A DNA stretch of 64,000 nt from an uncultured Bacilli bacterium (GCA_905236715.1 CAJOMQ010000006.1:1-64000), one strand, 5' to 3'; counted from the first letter of the stretch, positions 12,055 through 20,506 are shown. The notes: generated by a model from the sequence alone, not told the origin. A program made the numbers and translations.

Positions 12055-12756
12055 ATGATAGTTCATTTAATTTCATTATCCGAAAATGATAAGCGCCTAT
12101 TATTAGCTCTCCTTTTGGTGTTAATTTTAGTCTTTGTTTTAATTGGCTATTTAGGCATGCTAATCACACGCATCATGAAATGGCAAGGCAAAAAATTGGA
12201 TAACGCTGTATCTGATGTTTTAAGAACACGAGTGGTTACCGAAAAGAAACATTTTATTTCTTACGCTAGAAAAAAGAATTGGCGGGTCTTTTTCAAACAA
12301 GCCTGGATTCCTATTATTATCATGATAACTTCTGCGTTGGTGTTAATTATTAGAGACGCTATTATGCATGATTTTTCTTATAATCCTATTAATAAAGAAA
12401 ATGGCTTTTCTTCTTTATTGTTCTTATGGGATTTTGGTAATGATGAATATTATGTCCGTATCTTCGGTATCAAAGTATTATCCACCTGGCCCGGATTAAT
12501 TAATTCACCCCATTTTGTGGGAGAGGCATGGGCGGCTTATATATTTGTTATCGGTATGCTTGTCGGTGGTCTATGGTTCTTATGGGCCTTACAATCCTTA
12601 ATAGCCCGTACCATTAGAATGATCAAATTATCCAGAAGTGTCTTTGATAAAAATTTGGACAATTTCAACACTAATGATGATTTAACGCAAAGGTTGAATA
12701 ACCCCGCAAATCCACAAGAAAATCCACCGGTTAACAATAATCCTGGTCAGGAATAA
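12055..12756 (+). CDS. membrane protein, unknown
   Basis: 233 residues with three membrane segments (about 12-38, 83-100, 158-183) and a C-terminal tail rich in Asn and Pro. The loop between segments 2 and 3 is about 60 residues. A clear AAAGGAG lies 6 bases before the ATG, unlike the two preceding genes, consistent with an operon-internal position. It ends at the bidirectional terminator at 12755-12791. No family is recognised; conserved co-occurrence with the two upstream genes would be the best clue to role. Confidence 0.6.
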   Translation: MIVHLISLSENDKRLLLALLLVLILVFVLIGYLGMLITRIMKWQGKKLDNAVSDVLRTRVVTEKKHFISYARKKNWRVFFKQAWIPIIIMITSALVLIIRDAIMHDFSYNPINKENGFSSLLFLWDFGNDEYYVRIFGIKVLSTWPGLINSPHFVGEAWAAYIFVIGMLVGGLWFLWALQSLIARTIRMIKLSRSVFDKNLDNFNTNDDLTQRLNNPANPQENPPVNNNPGQE

Positions 12757-12791
12757 AAAAGCAATTCCACGCTCGGAATTGTTCTTTTTTT
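12755..12791. terminator. bidirectional terminator
   Basis: CAATTCC / GGAATTG stem with a 6-base loop, flanked by an A run on the left and TTCTTTTTTT on the right. It closes the plus-strand membrane operon and the minus-strand gene ending at 12790. Confidence 0.8.
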
Positions 12792-13005
12792 ATCTCAATA
12801 ATTTTATAAATTCAAATATTTCTCGAATGGAAGCAATTGTGGTTGAAGAATTGTTTCGGTTATTACCAGTAAAGACGGAAACCATTTCATAAACCAGATA
12901 TCCCGCTAAAAGAATATCAAAGACAATCAAAATAATGAAAAGACGGAATTTTAAGCGGTCTTTTCTTTCTTTTTCTTCAGGTGTCAAAATCTTCTCTTTT
13001 GCCAT
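12790..13005 (-). CDS. small single-span membrane protein, unknown
   Basis: 71 residues: a charged N-terminal helix (PEEKERKDRLKFR), one membrane segment (about 25-45, LFIILIVFDILLAGYLVYEM), and a short polar C-terminus. The function is unknown. It starts just past the asnS stop, and a TAAAAT box whose position overlaps the last asnS codons ends exactly 6 bases before its ATG, so it probably has its own leaderless transcript in addition to read-through. Confidence 0.6.
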   Translation of the reverse strand: MAKEKILTPEEKERKDRLKFRLFIILIVFDILLAGYLVYEMVSVFTGNNRNNSSTTIASIREIFEFIKLLR

Positions 13006-13006
13006 A

Positions 13007-14398
13007 TTAATATTTTATACTTCCACTTGTTCTTGGATAAGGTTGAACATCACGAATATTTTGCATACCGGTGACATACATTAATAAACGGTCAAAACCA
13101 ATACCGAAGCCAGAATGGCGGCATCCACCATAGCGGCGTGTGTCTAAATACCACGCTAATTCCTCGGCATTTCCTAATTCTTCCATTTTTTGTTTTAATA
13201 AATCGTAGCGTTCTTCTCTTTGTGAACCACCGACGAGTTCACCAACTGCGGGCACCAATAAGTCACAAGCGGCAACGGTTTTGCCATCGTCATTTTGACG
13301 CATATAGAAGGCTTTGATTTCTTTGGGATAATCAGTTAAGAATAATGGACCTTTGATAACTTCTTCGGTCAAGTATCTCTCGTGTTCAGATTGTAAATCC
13401 ATACCCCATTCGATTTTGTTATTGTCAAATTTATGACCATTCTTCACGGCTTCTTGTAATAATTCAATACCGCGTGTATAAGTCATTCTTTCAAATTTAG
13501 AATTAGCAACATGAGTTAATCTATCAAAGAGAGTGGTATCAATCATCGTGTTAAAGAAATTCATCTCTTCCGGGCAAGCTGCTAAGACGTAATTGATACA
13601 ATATTTCACACAATCTTCAATGACATCCATATTGTCATTTAAATCCGCAAAAGCCATCTCTGGTTCCACCATCCAGAATTCAGAGGCATGTCTAACGGTA
13701 TTAGAATGCTCAGCGCGGAAAGCAGGACCAAAAGTATAAACATCGCGGAACGCAAGAGCGAATGGTTCCACATGTAATTGACCAGTAACTGTAAGATTAA
13801 CTTTACGACCATAGAAAGAATTGGGGTCTTTGGTATCATGAGTCACGACATCAAAAACATTACCCGCTCCTTCTCCATCATTCGTAGTAATTAATGGAGT
13901 GTGGACATAGATAAATCCTCTTTCTTGGAAGAATTGATGAATTGCAAATGATAAAACGCTTCTGACACGGAAAACCGCTTGGAAAGTATTAGCTCTTGGT
14001 CTGACATGAGCAATTTCTCGTAAGAATTCAAAGCTATGTCTTTTCTTTTGTAATGGGTAATCTTCAGCAACGTCGCCTTCTAATTCACAGTCAGTCACTT
14101 GAATTTCAAAAGGTTGTTTATTTTCTGGTGTTAACACTAATTTACCTAAAACTCTAATCGCGGAACCGGTATTTAAACTAGATAAAATATCGTGATTTTT
14201 TGATTCGTTGTTATAGACGAGTTGGACATTTTTAAAATATGTGCCATCGTTAAATTCAATAAAGCCAATTGAACCATTATCGCGGTTAGTGCGTACCCAA
14301 CCTTCTAATTCAACATAAGCAAAATCTTTTAATTCTTCAGGTTCGTTGGCAATCACGACATCATATAATTCAAAGTTAGTAGTTTTAATAGGTTCCAT
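13007..14398 (-). CDS. asnS: asparaginyl-tRNA synthetase
   Basis: A class IIb synthetase charging tRNA-Asn. It has 463 residues from the start I prefer. An N-terminal OB-fold anticodon domain (ELEGWVRTNRDNGSIGFIEFND) is followed by motif 2 (FRAEHSNTVRHASEFWMVEPEMAF region) and motif 3 (GFGIGFDRLLMY), with the AsnRS-specific ending QNIRDVQPYPRTSGSIKY. The track start (14416) lies only 2 bases from a TATAAT box, too close to be transcribed as a codon; AAAGAGG then precedes ATG 14398 at good spacing, so that is taken as the start. Confidence 0.94.
   Translation of the reverse strand: MEPIKTTNFELYDVVIANEPEELKDFAYVELEGWVRTNRDNGSIGFIEFNDGTYFKNVQLVYNNESKNHDILSSLNTGSAIRVLGKLVLTPENKQPFEIQVTDCELEGDVAEDYPLQKKRHSFEFLREIAHVRPRANTFQAVFRVRSVLSFAIHQFFQERGFIYVHTPLITTNDGEGAGNVFDVVTHDTKDPNSFYGRKVNLTVTGQLHVEPFALAFRDVYTFGPAFRAEHSNTVRHASEFWMVEPEMAFADLNDNMDVIEDCVKYCINYVLAACPEEMNFFNTMIDTTLFDRLTHVANSKFERMTYTRGIELLQEAVKNGHKFDNNKIEWGMDLQSEHERYLTEEVIKGPLFLTDYPKEIKAFYMRQNDDGKTVAACDLLVPAVGELVGGSQREERYDLLKQKMEELGNAEELAWYLDTRRYGGCRHSGFGIGFDRLLMYVTGMQNIRDVQPYPRTSGSIKY
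13012..13017 (-). promoter_or_regulatory. -10 box inside the 3' end of asnS, leaderless type
   Basis: TAAAAT on the minus strand, followed by ATTAAT and the ATG of the 71-residue gene. The hexamer overlaps the last codons of asnS. A weak -35 candidate (TTATCC, 13035-13040) has a 17-base spacer. Confidence 0.5.
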
Positions 14399-14418
14399 AG
14401 GTAAATCCTCTTTCATAA

Positions 14419-14427
14419 ATTATAGCA
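14419..14427 (-). promoter_or_regulatory. asnS promoter
   Basis: Extended -10: TGC directly before TATAAT (14419-14424) on the minus strand. The start site is expected near 14412, giving a leader of about 14 bases that contains AAAGAGG. Unlike the leaderless genes, this one therefore keeps a ribosome site. Confidence 0.55.
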
Positions 14428-14446
14428 AGTAAATGTATAAATGCAT

Positions 14447-15466
14447 TTAATTTTCAAATTTTAAATAATCTTCAATAAACCAGTTGGGGTCCGCACCAAG
14501 ACTTAAATCCGCGAAGACTTGTCTTTCATATAAATGCTCAGCAACTTTAGCAATCATTGCCGCATTATCGGTAGTACACCATAAGGGAGGGATGACTATT
14601 TTAATATTTCGTTTATCCATTTCTTCTTTCATGCGACTACGAAGATATGAATTAGCGGAAACTCCACCCGCAAGAATCACTTCTTTAACAGCAAATTCCT
14701 CCACTGCTTTTATAGTACGATCCACGACCATCCCAATAGCGACATCTTGGAAGCTTCGGCACATATCTGGAACATTGACCTTTTCTCCTCTTTGTTCCAA
14801 ATTGTGAACCAAATTAATTACATTTGTTTTTAAACCAGAGTATGACAAATCGTAAGTATGTTCACCTTTTAATGGTGTTGGTAAATCATATGTGTGTTGA
14901 CCAAGTTTGGCATTTTGATCAATTGGTAAACCACCAGGATATGGTAAACCAAGAACACGGGCGACTTTGTCATAACATTCCCCAATTGCGTCATCGCGTG
15001 TTTCACCAATAACTTCAAATTGGAGATGGTCTTTCATAATGACCAATTCGCTATTACCACCAGAAACAACTACCGCGAGAAGAGGGAATTGTAATTCATC
15101 GACATATTCATTGGCGTAGATGTGACCAGTTAAATGGTGAACAGGAATTAAAGGCTTTTTATATAACATTGCCAATGTTTTTGCGGCTTGTAAACCAACG
15201 TGTAATGCGCCGATTAAGCCAGGACCACGTGTGACCGCAAAAGCATCGACATCTTCTAATTTGATATTAGCCTGCTCAATTGCTTCTTTTAAAACCGCAC
15301 CGATATTTTCGGCATGTAAACGAGAAGCAATTTCGGGCATCACACCACCATATTTACGGTGAACTTCAATTTGGGTGGAAACGACATTAGAAAGGAGTTT
15401 GCCATCTTTTGTAATAGCAACCGCAGTTTCATCACAACTACTTTCAATAGCTAAAATAATTGCCAT
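14447..15466 (-). CDS. tsaD: tRNA N6-threonylcarbamoyladenosine transferase TsaD
   Basis: Transfers the threonylcarbamoyl group to A37 of ANN-decoding tRNAs, acting with TsaB and TsaE. It has 339 residues of the ASKHA fold. Iron-binding histidines are in HHLTGHIYA (about 109-113), with the nucleotide-binding GGNSELV and GGVSANSYLR and the late metal aspartate in TTDNAAMIA. The start has AAGGAGG with 8 bases spacing and touches the rimI stop (1-base overlap). The tsaE-tsaB-rimI-tsaD genes are contiguous and minus-strand, as in many Bacilli. Confidence 0.96.
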   Translation of the reverse strand: MAIILAIESSCDETAVAITKDGKLLSNVVSTQIEVHRKYGGVMPEIASRLHAENIGAVLKEAIEQANIKLEDVDAFAVTRGPGLIGALHVGLQAAKTLAMLYKKPLIPVHHLTGHIYANEYVDELQFPLLAVVVSGGNSELVIMKDHLQFEVIGETRDDAIGECYDKVARVLGLPYPGGLPIDQNAKLGQHTYDLPTPLKGEHTYDLSYSGLKTNVINLVHNLEQRGEKVNVPDMCRSFQDVAIGMVVDRTIKAVEEFAVKEVILAGGVSANSYLRSRMKEEMDKRNIKIVIPPLWCTTDNAAMIAKVAEHLYERQVFADLSLGADPNWFIEDYLKFEN

Positions 15467-15912
15467 TAGATATTTCCTCCTTCTTGTCTCACCATATAAA
15501 TAGCGTCTTCGCCGTTGTTATAATAATGCTCTTTCACCACAATTTGCTGAAAACCAAATTTTTGATATAAGTTAATGGCTTTCGTGTTACTTGTTCTTAC
15601 TTCAAGAGTGATGCTATTAACTTTTTTAGCAAAGCAATCATCAATCATTTCTTGCATTAATAGATAGGAAAGGTGTTGACCTTGATATTGCTTTTTAATG
15701 GCGATTTGTGCGATAGTTGCGGAATCAAATGTAATCCAATAATCAAGAAAGCCAATTATTAATCCATCATTTTCTAAAACTAAAATCACACTAACTGGAT
15801 TTCCTTCTAATTCATAAAGAATGTCATTTTCTTTCCAAGGCTGGACAAAACATTCTTCTTCTATTTGTAATATTTGTGATATGTCATTTTTATTAGCAAA
15901 GCGAATTTCCAT
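15466..15912 (-). CDS. rimI: ribosomal-protein-alanine N-acetyltransferase RimI
   Basis: A 148-residue GNAT acetyltransferase. The acetyl-CoA loop is QYQGQHLSYLLMQ (Q/RxxGxG/A variant, about 77-85), beta4 is ATIAQIAIK, and the C-terminal segment NLYQKFGFQQIVVKEHYY is characteristic of RimI. The family acetylates the N-terminus of ribosomal protein S18 in E. coli; substrates may be wider elsewhere. AAGGA lies upstream of ATG. Its place between tsaB and tsaD is the standard one. Confidence 0.9.
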   Translation of the reverse strand: MEIRFANKNDISQILQIEEECFVQPWKENDILYELEGNPVSVILVLENDGLIIGFLDYWITFDSATIAQIAIKKQYQGQHLSYLLMQEMIDDCFAKKVNSITLEVRTSNTKAINLYQKFGFQQIVVKEHYYNNGEDAIYMVRQEGGNI

Positions 15913-15913
15913 A

Positions 15914-16498
15914 TCAATCCTTCATATATACAGGTACTAAACCGAGAGGGTTTTGCAACTTTTTTGTTGTCTTCAATAAAGAAAACATCTGAGTAGGAAT
16001 ATCACTAACAACACCTTTTAATCCAAGATATTCCACATCACCACATATAGAATAATCGGGGTGAGCGGTAATATATTCCATAACTTTGTCATTAGTCATA
16101 ATTTGATCATTTAATAAACATTTATCGCCTTCATAAACACCGATATATGATCTTTTACTTCTTGCATTAATTAAACAAATAGATGGGTTGTCGTTGTCTT
16201 TCAAAACATGTAAAGAACTAACCACATATAAATCGCAATCTAAGACAGTGCAAATGGTCTTAGCGATAGTTACCGTGATTCGCACCCCTGTATAAGAACC
16301 AGGGCCATTAGCCACCATTATAGATTTGATATTTTCACGAGAAATATTATGCTTTTGAAGCATTTTATCAATTTCCGGAGCCATTATTTCGGATTGCGTT
16401 TGCCAAGCATCCATAGACAAAGAATCAATTAGCCCGCTATCATCTGCGAGACCAATTGACATATTTCTGTTAGAAGAATCCAAAAATAATATTGCCAT
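15914..16498 (-). CDS. tsaB: tRNA threonylcarbamoyladenosine biosynthesis protein TsaB
   Basis: The ASKHA-fold partner that stabilises TsaD and TsaE. It has 194 residues from the ATG at 16498. The track begins one codon earlier with TTG, but the ATG overlaps the tsaE stop (TGATG) and has GGAGA at a good distance, so I use it. Signature: LFLDSSNRNMSIGL at the N-terminus and NGPGSYTGVRI (about 67-77). The C-terminus is shorter than E. coli TsaB, as is usual in Firmicutes. Confidence 0.92.
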   Translation of the reverse strand: MAILFLDSSNRNMSIGLADDSGLIDSLSMDAWQTQSEIMAPEIDKMLQKHNISRENIKSIMVANGPGSYTGVRITVTIAKTICTVLDCDLYVVSSLHVLKDNDNPSICLINARSKRSYIGVYEGDKCLLNDQIMTNDKVMEYITAHPDYSICGDVEYLGLKGVVSDIPTQMFSLLKTTKKLQNPLGLVPVYMKD

Positions 16499-16938
16499 CA
16501 AATCTTCTCCAAAATTTCTTTATTCGCGGATATCGTAAGCATACGGTTATCTCCGCCTTTATTGATTATTTCAATCTCAATCAAGTCATCTGGTAATAAA
16601 GAAGAAATATACATTGGCCATTCAATAACAGTGATACCTGTTTCATAGCCAATATATTCATCTAAACCGATATCAGTGTTAACATCCGCGAGACGATAAG
16701 CATCGATATGAATTAGAGGTTTAGGATATTTAGCATATATTTTCATGATATTAAAAGTAGGTGATTGCACCACTTCTTTAATACCTAAACCTTCCGCTAT
16801 ACCTCTCACTAATGTCGTTTTACCAGCGCCTAAATCGCCAGTTAAAGCTAAAACACTTCCAACAGGAAGCACCTTGGCTAAGTAAGCTCCAAGTCTCATG
16901 GTTTCTTCTTTATTCGACGTTAAAATAACTTTTTCCAT
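16498..16938 (-). CDS. tsaE: tRNA threonylcarbamoyladenosine biosynthesis ATPase TsaE
   Basis: A small P-loop ATPase (146 residues) needed for turnover of the TsaBD complex. Walker A is TGDLGAGKTTLVRG (about 34-47); the switch region SPTFNIMKIY and the LIHIDAYRL strand are typical, and EWPMYISSLLPDD is the usual C-terminal motif. It heads the tsaE-tsaB-rimI-tsaD set. There is no convincing ribosome site; the 23-base gap from the upstream gene contains AT-rich sequence with only a poor -10 match. Confidence 0.94.
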   Translation of the reverse strand: MEKVILTSNKEETMRLGAYLAKVLPVGSVLALTGDLGAGKTTLVRGIAEGLGIKEVVQSPTFNIMKIYAKYPKPLIHIDAYRLADVNTDIGLDEYIGYETGITVIEWPMYISSLLPDDLIEIEIINKGGDNRMLTISANKEILEKI

Positions 16939-16961
16939 AATATTTCAATATGAAGCAAAAT

Positions 16962-17501
16962 TTAGCCGTTATTCTTATCTACAATTTCTAAATATCGATT
17001 GTAATACCGCAAGATATCTTCATCGATAAAGGGAAATACGTGTTCTTTCATTCTTTTAACAATCACTCTCGCTTGATAGCGGAGAATGACATCTAAGTCA
17101 TCATTATATTGATATGTTTCACGATGATGAGCGTATTCTTTTTGATCTAAAAGGCGAATGTCGCCATTAGGAAATAATTTAACATCTAAATCATAATCAA
17201 TATATTTTATATATTCGTTATCAATTAAAGATGGGGAAGCGATATTGCAATAATAACAAATGCCATCATTTTTAATCATACAAATAGCGTTCCACCATTC
17301 CTTTTTCGAAAAGATAGTGACCGCTGGTTCTTTAGTAAACCAACGACGGCCGTTATTTTCAATGACCTTGGCTCTCTTTGAGGCAACAACGATAAAATCA
17401 TCATTATTTTCCAATACTAAACCACGATCCCATGTACGATGAATGGTACCATCATGTTTAAAACATTGTATGCCTAGCCAACGGCCCACTAAAGATTTCA
17501 T
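16962..17501 (-). CDS. DUF402 nucleoside di/triphosphatase, NtdP-like
   Basis: 179 residues of the DUF402 fold typified by B. subtilis YgaC and S. aureus NtdP, which hydrolyse nucleoside di- and triphosphates with divalent metal. Signatures seen: KHDGTIHRTW near the N-terminus, WFTKEPAVTIF, WWNAICMI, and the metal-site cluster YCNIASPSLIDN...YIDYDLDVKLFPNG. The sequence follows the family throughout. It sits 2 bases after the upstream membrane protein gene, so the two are co-transcribed; the link to t6A genes downstream may only be positional. Confidence 0.82.
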   Translation of the reverse strand: MKSLVGRWLGIQCFKHDGTIHRTWDRGLVLENNDDFIVVASKRAKVIENNGRRWFTKEPAVTIFSKKEWWNAICMIKNDGICYYCNIASPSLIDNEYIKYIDYDLDVKLFPNGDIRLLDQKEYAHHRETYQYNDDLDVILRYQARVIVKRMKEHVFPFIDEDILRYYNRYLEIVDKNNG

Positions 17502-17503
17502 AA

Positions 17504-18556
17504 TTATTTATTAATACTGTTAAATACCGCTAAAACATCATACAAATCTTGTCTAAATTTATTATTGGCTTTACCAGTAAAAACAGATTGGAAAGGTAAG
17601 GTCATAATTTCATCACTATATGATAAATAAGCGGAAGAATGACCAGCCCAAAAGACAAAATTCGCATTTAAGAGATTTTCATCAAGAGAAATTTTCTTGA
17701 TTTCCGAAAGGAATTTATTACCAAAAATCTTCTTCACATCAGCATCTTTTGGTCCACAGATGACAAAATTATCTTCATCCACTAAAGCCACCATATTTTC
17801 AACATTATTTGGTAAATCGACTGGTTTATCTTTATTCTTAATTGTCACAATGAAATGATCTTCAAAATGTAACGAATTAGTGGTCGTTAAATATTTACCC
17901 ACAAATAAAGATAATCTCTTGCGACCTTGACCATTGTCGTATAAGCCTAAATCACCAACCACAAATGATTGGCCATTATATTTACCATGAACAAGATTAC
18001 GAGAAGCAATGTTGCCTAAATTGGTATAGGCACCTTCAACAATTAAATCGGCGAGATCAAATTTTTCTTTTTCATCGGTATAAACATCAGCGGTGTTGCT
18101 ATCGATAAAATTATGAGAATTAAAAACTTTGTTAACTAATTTGATATATTCTTTGGTCATATCTGGGGTTCTATTTTTGGTAATGATATAAAACACCAAC
18201 ATACCAACAACCGCCGAGCCAATCAAACACCAACCGGCAATTTTAAAACCCATTGCCTCTTGCGTTATAAAGATGACAGAAGCAATAGCCACCGCCATGA
18301 CAATACCCATCATGATATAGCTTAAGCGACGGCTCTTATTATATTTTTTGATGAAGTCCAAACGAGCGGTTTCAATAATCTCTTCATAGGGACGTTCATC
18401 TTCTAATTTTTCAATGAGAGTTTTTTGTGATAATAAATCTTCTTGATTTTCTTTTTGTTCAGTTTCATTTTCTAGTGCAGGAGCATCTTCTGATACAGGA
18501 ACATCTTGTGATAATTCCTCTTCCTGGACATTTAATTCTTTCTTTTCTTCTTCCAT
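17504..18556 (-). CDS. two-span membrane protein with cytoplasmic domain, unknown
   Basis: 350 residues. An acidic, Glu/Gln-rich N-terminus (about 1-75) is followed by two membrane segments (about 80-100 and 108-126) and a soluble C-terminal domain of about 220 residues rich in beta-strand-like segments (NGQSFVVGDLGLYDNG, FEDHFIVTI). The layout resembles DUF3137-type proteins, but I am not sure of the family. GAGGA lies 7 bases before the ATG, and an extended -10 box lies further upstream. It leads a probable operon into the NtdP-like gene. Confidence 0.6.
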   Translation of the reverse strand: MEEEKKELNVQEEELSQDVPVSEDAPALENETEQKENQEDLLSQKTLIEKLEDERPYEEIIETARLDFIKKYNKSRRLSYIMMGIVMAVAIASVIFITQEAMGFKIAGWCLIGSAVVGMLVFYIITKNRTPDMTKEYIKLVNKVFNSHNFIDSNTADVYTDEKEKFDLADLIVEGAYTNLGNIASRNLVHGKYNGQSFVVGDLGLYDNGQGRKRLSLFVGKYLTTTNSLHFEDHFIVTIKNKDKPVDLPNNVENMVALVDEDNFVICGPKDADVKKIFGNKFLSEIKKISLDENLLNANFVFWAGHSSAYLSYSDEIMTLPFQSVFTGKANNKFRQDLYDVLAVFNSINK

Positions 18557-18578
18557 ATTAAAGTCCTCGATTTCTAAT

Positions 18579-18587
18579 AGTATATCA
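18579..18587 (-). promoter_or_regulatory. promoter of the 17504-18556 gene
   Basis: TGA directly followed by TATACT on the minus strand (extended -10). The expected leader of about 16 bases contains GAGGA. Confidence 0.45.
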
Positions 18588-18631
18588 TACTAAATTAGAA
18601 AAGCACGATTTTTACAAAGTAAGAGATTTTA

Positions 18632-19669
18632 TTATTTAACAGGGTAACGCTTTTCAATAGCTCTAATCGCGGGGAACAATAACATTAAACCCGCAATCGC
18701 AATACCACCAGAAACTAAAACATACAATAAATTGTATTCTAAGGCATCTATAGAAGTACTGCTCCACAAGGGAAGATGATAAATGACAACGCTAGAAGTT
18801 GTACTACCAATATATCTCACTAATGTGGAAAGCAAACCACCAACAAAAATAAAGAGAAGTGATTTCCATGTAGAATATTTGCTTTCATCTTTTGAAAGAA
18901 TAAGAGGTTTAAAGAATCCTAAAATAGCGACAGAGCCAAAACCAAGTAGGTAATCAAATGGGTAAGTAGCAAATCCATATCCGTCAGAAATACAGGTTAA
19001 TAATCCATATATAAAACCACCGCAAATAAAACCAGTTAGTGGTCCTCTTCTTAAGGCTATAATCATCAAAGGAAGCATTTGTAAATTTACTGATCCACCA
19101 GTTGGAGAGCGGAAGAAAGTTATAAGGTTTAAAACAAAAGCCGCCGCAATTAAAATAGCGTCTTCCGCAATGCCTCTAACTGATTGACTGGAGAAGCTAG
19201 ATAAAGAGATAAAACACATAAATTCAATTGCCAACAAAAAGATACTTACTGCGGTTCCCCAGGCAATACTAGCATCTTTAAAATTCTCCACTAATTCATA
19301 TGCAAAACTTGTAAAAATTTCCTTATTCAAGAACAAAAAACAAACATCTACGGCAATAAAAATTAAGCCAACGGTAACTAAAACATCGTGCACTTTTTTG
19401 TGATTTTGAAAAATATAAGCAAATATAAGAAGAAGCAAAATAATACCAATCAAACAGACAAATAAAACACCAAGCCATGGTTCAGTTATCTTGCCATCAA
19501 ATAACTTGATAATATTAACTTTAAAATAAGTGTCAATTTTATCTTCACCAACGTAAATTCTTGTGCGATAGCTTAAAAGTGGCGCAAACAAAAAACCAAT
19601 AATTGCAAGATTGAGTATAAAAGCAATAATATAGGTTAAGTTTTTCTTAATAAATTCTTTGAATTTCAT
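18632..19669 (-). CDS. thiT: thiamine ECF transporter S-component ThiT with N-terminal membrane extension
   Basis: 345 residues. The C-terminal half (about 165-335) matches ThiT/YuaJ: GGSVNLQMLPLMIIALRRGP followed by GFICGGFIYGLL and a further set of membrane helices; ThiT binds thiamine and works with the shared EcfAA'T module. The N-terminal half adds about four or five extra membrane segments (about 13-33, 62-85, 92-110, 138-158), which normal ThiT (about 190 residues) lacks. I use ATG 19669, four codons inside the track ORF, because GGAGG lies 5 bases upstream. A TPP riboswitch precedes it, which independently supports the thiamine role. Confidence 0.85.
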   Translation of the reverse strand: MKFKEFIKKNLTYIIAFILNLAIIGFLFAPLLSYRTRIYVGEDKIDTYFKVNIIKLFDGKITEPWLGVLFVCLIGIILLLLIFAYIFQNHKKVHDVLVTVGLIFIAVDVCFLFLNKEIFTSFAYELVENFKDASIAWGTAVSIFLLAIEFMCFISLSSFSSQSVRGIAEDAILIAAAFVLNLITFFRSPTGGSVNLQMLPLMIIALRRGPLTGFICGGFIYGLLTCISDGYGFATYPFDYLLGFGSVAILGFFKPLILSKDESKYSTWKSLLFIFVGGLLSTLVRYIGSTTSSVVIYHLPLWSSTSIDALEYNLLYVLVSGGIAIAGLMLLFPAIRAIEKRYPVK

Positions 19670-19797
19670 AAAAACCTCCAAGTATTGTACCTGGAGGACA
19701 TCAAATAAAAAAATCTCCTACGCTTGCATTACCAAGATCAGGTACAAGGTCGAATGGTGCACCATTCCTCTCAGCCGAGTTCACTCAGCTCCCAAAA
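19670..19797 (-). promoter_or_regulatory. TPP riboswitch controlling thiT translation
   Basis: The aptamer lies at about 19714-19797 on the minus strand. It shows the conserved CTGAGA, ACCTGATCTTGG, TAATGCAAGCGTAGGA string and a P3 stem agctgag/ctcggct. The expression platform (19670-19713) carries CCTCCA pairing with TGGAGG, the ribosome site. The segment CAGGTACAA inside that hairpin is exactly complementary to TTGTACCTG of the aptamer (19739-19747), so aptamer folding and ribosome-site release exclude each other. Inference: TPP binding hides the ribosome site and shuts off thiT. Confidence 0.93.
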
Positions 19798-19828
19798 CAA
19801 TATTATGCTTTTATAAATATTAATTCCA

Positions 19829-20506
19829 CTATTTTTGTTTGCACCAATCTATTGGAGACAAGCCATTATTTTTTAAGAATTCATTTGCTTTACGGAAATG
19901 ACCATTGCCAAACCATCCACCATGGTTAGCGGCAAGCGGTGAAGGATGAACACATTCTAAAATCAAGTGATTAGGGTTGTGAAGATATTGTTTTAATTTG
20001 CGGGCATAGCCACCCCAGAGAAGAAAGACAATTGGATGATTTTGTTTATCTAATACTTCTAACACATCATGGAAAAACATCTGGTATTCGGGTATATTAT
20101 GGCTCAATGCTTGATGGGCTCTCACACTTAATATTGCGTTAAGCATCAGAACTCCTTGTTTTGCTAAATAAGTTAAATCACCACTATTTAAATCAAGGCT
20201 TGTGTCATATTCATCTTGTATTTCCTTATAAATATTAACTAGTGAAGGAGGTACTTTAACGCTGTTAGGAACAGAAAATGATAAGCCCATAGCTTGCCCT
20301 GGTTCGTGATATGGGTCTTGACCAATAATAACCACTTTGACGTTTTTTAAAGGTGTCAATTTGAAGGCATTAAAAAGTAATTTTCTAGGCGGGTAACATT
20401 CGAAGTGGTCATATTCGTAATCGAGAAATTTATTTAATTTTTGCGAATATTCCTTTCCTTGAATTGATTTAAAAAATTCGTTCCAAGTTAGAGGTATTTT
20501 ATCCAT
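19829..20506 (-). CDS. ung: uracil-DNA glycosylase
   Basis: Removes uracil from DNA to start base-excision repair. It has 225 residues, normal for family 1. The water-activating motif IIGQDPYHEPGQAMGLSF (Asp about 64) and the minor-groove loop CVHPSPLAANHGGWFGNGHF are both present. The ATG has no ribosome site; TATCAT ends 6 bases upstream. It is divergent from the glycosyltransferase at 20558. Confidence 0.96.
   Translation of the reverse strand: MDKIPLTWNEFFKSIQGKEYSQKLNKFLDYEYDHFECYPPRKLLFNAFKLTPLKNVKVVIIGQDPYHEPGQAMGLSFSVPNSVKVPPSLVNIYKEIQDEYDTSLDLNSGDLTYLAKQGVLMLNAILSVRAHQALSHNIPEYQMFFHDVLEVLDKQNHPIVFLLWGGYARKLKQYLHNPNHLILECVHPSPLAANHGGWFGNGHFRKANEFLKNNGLSPIDWCKQK

Noticed and set aside
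16498-16501. TTG start of tsaB as in the ORF track
   Set aside because: The ATG one codon later overlaps the tsaE stop in a typical coupling arrangement with GGAGA correctly spaced.
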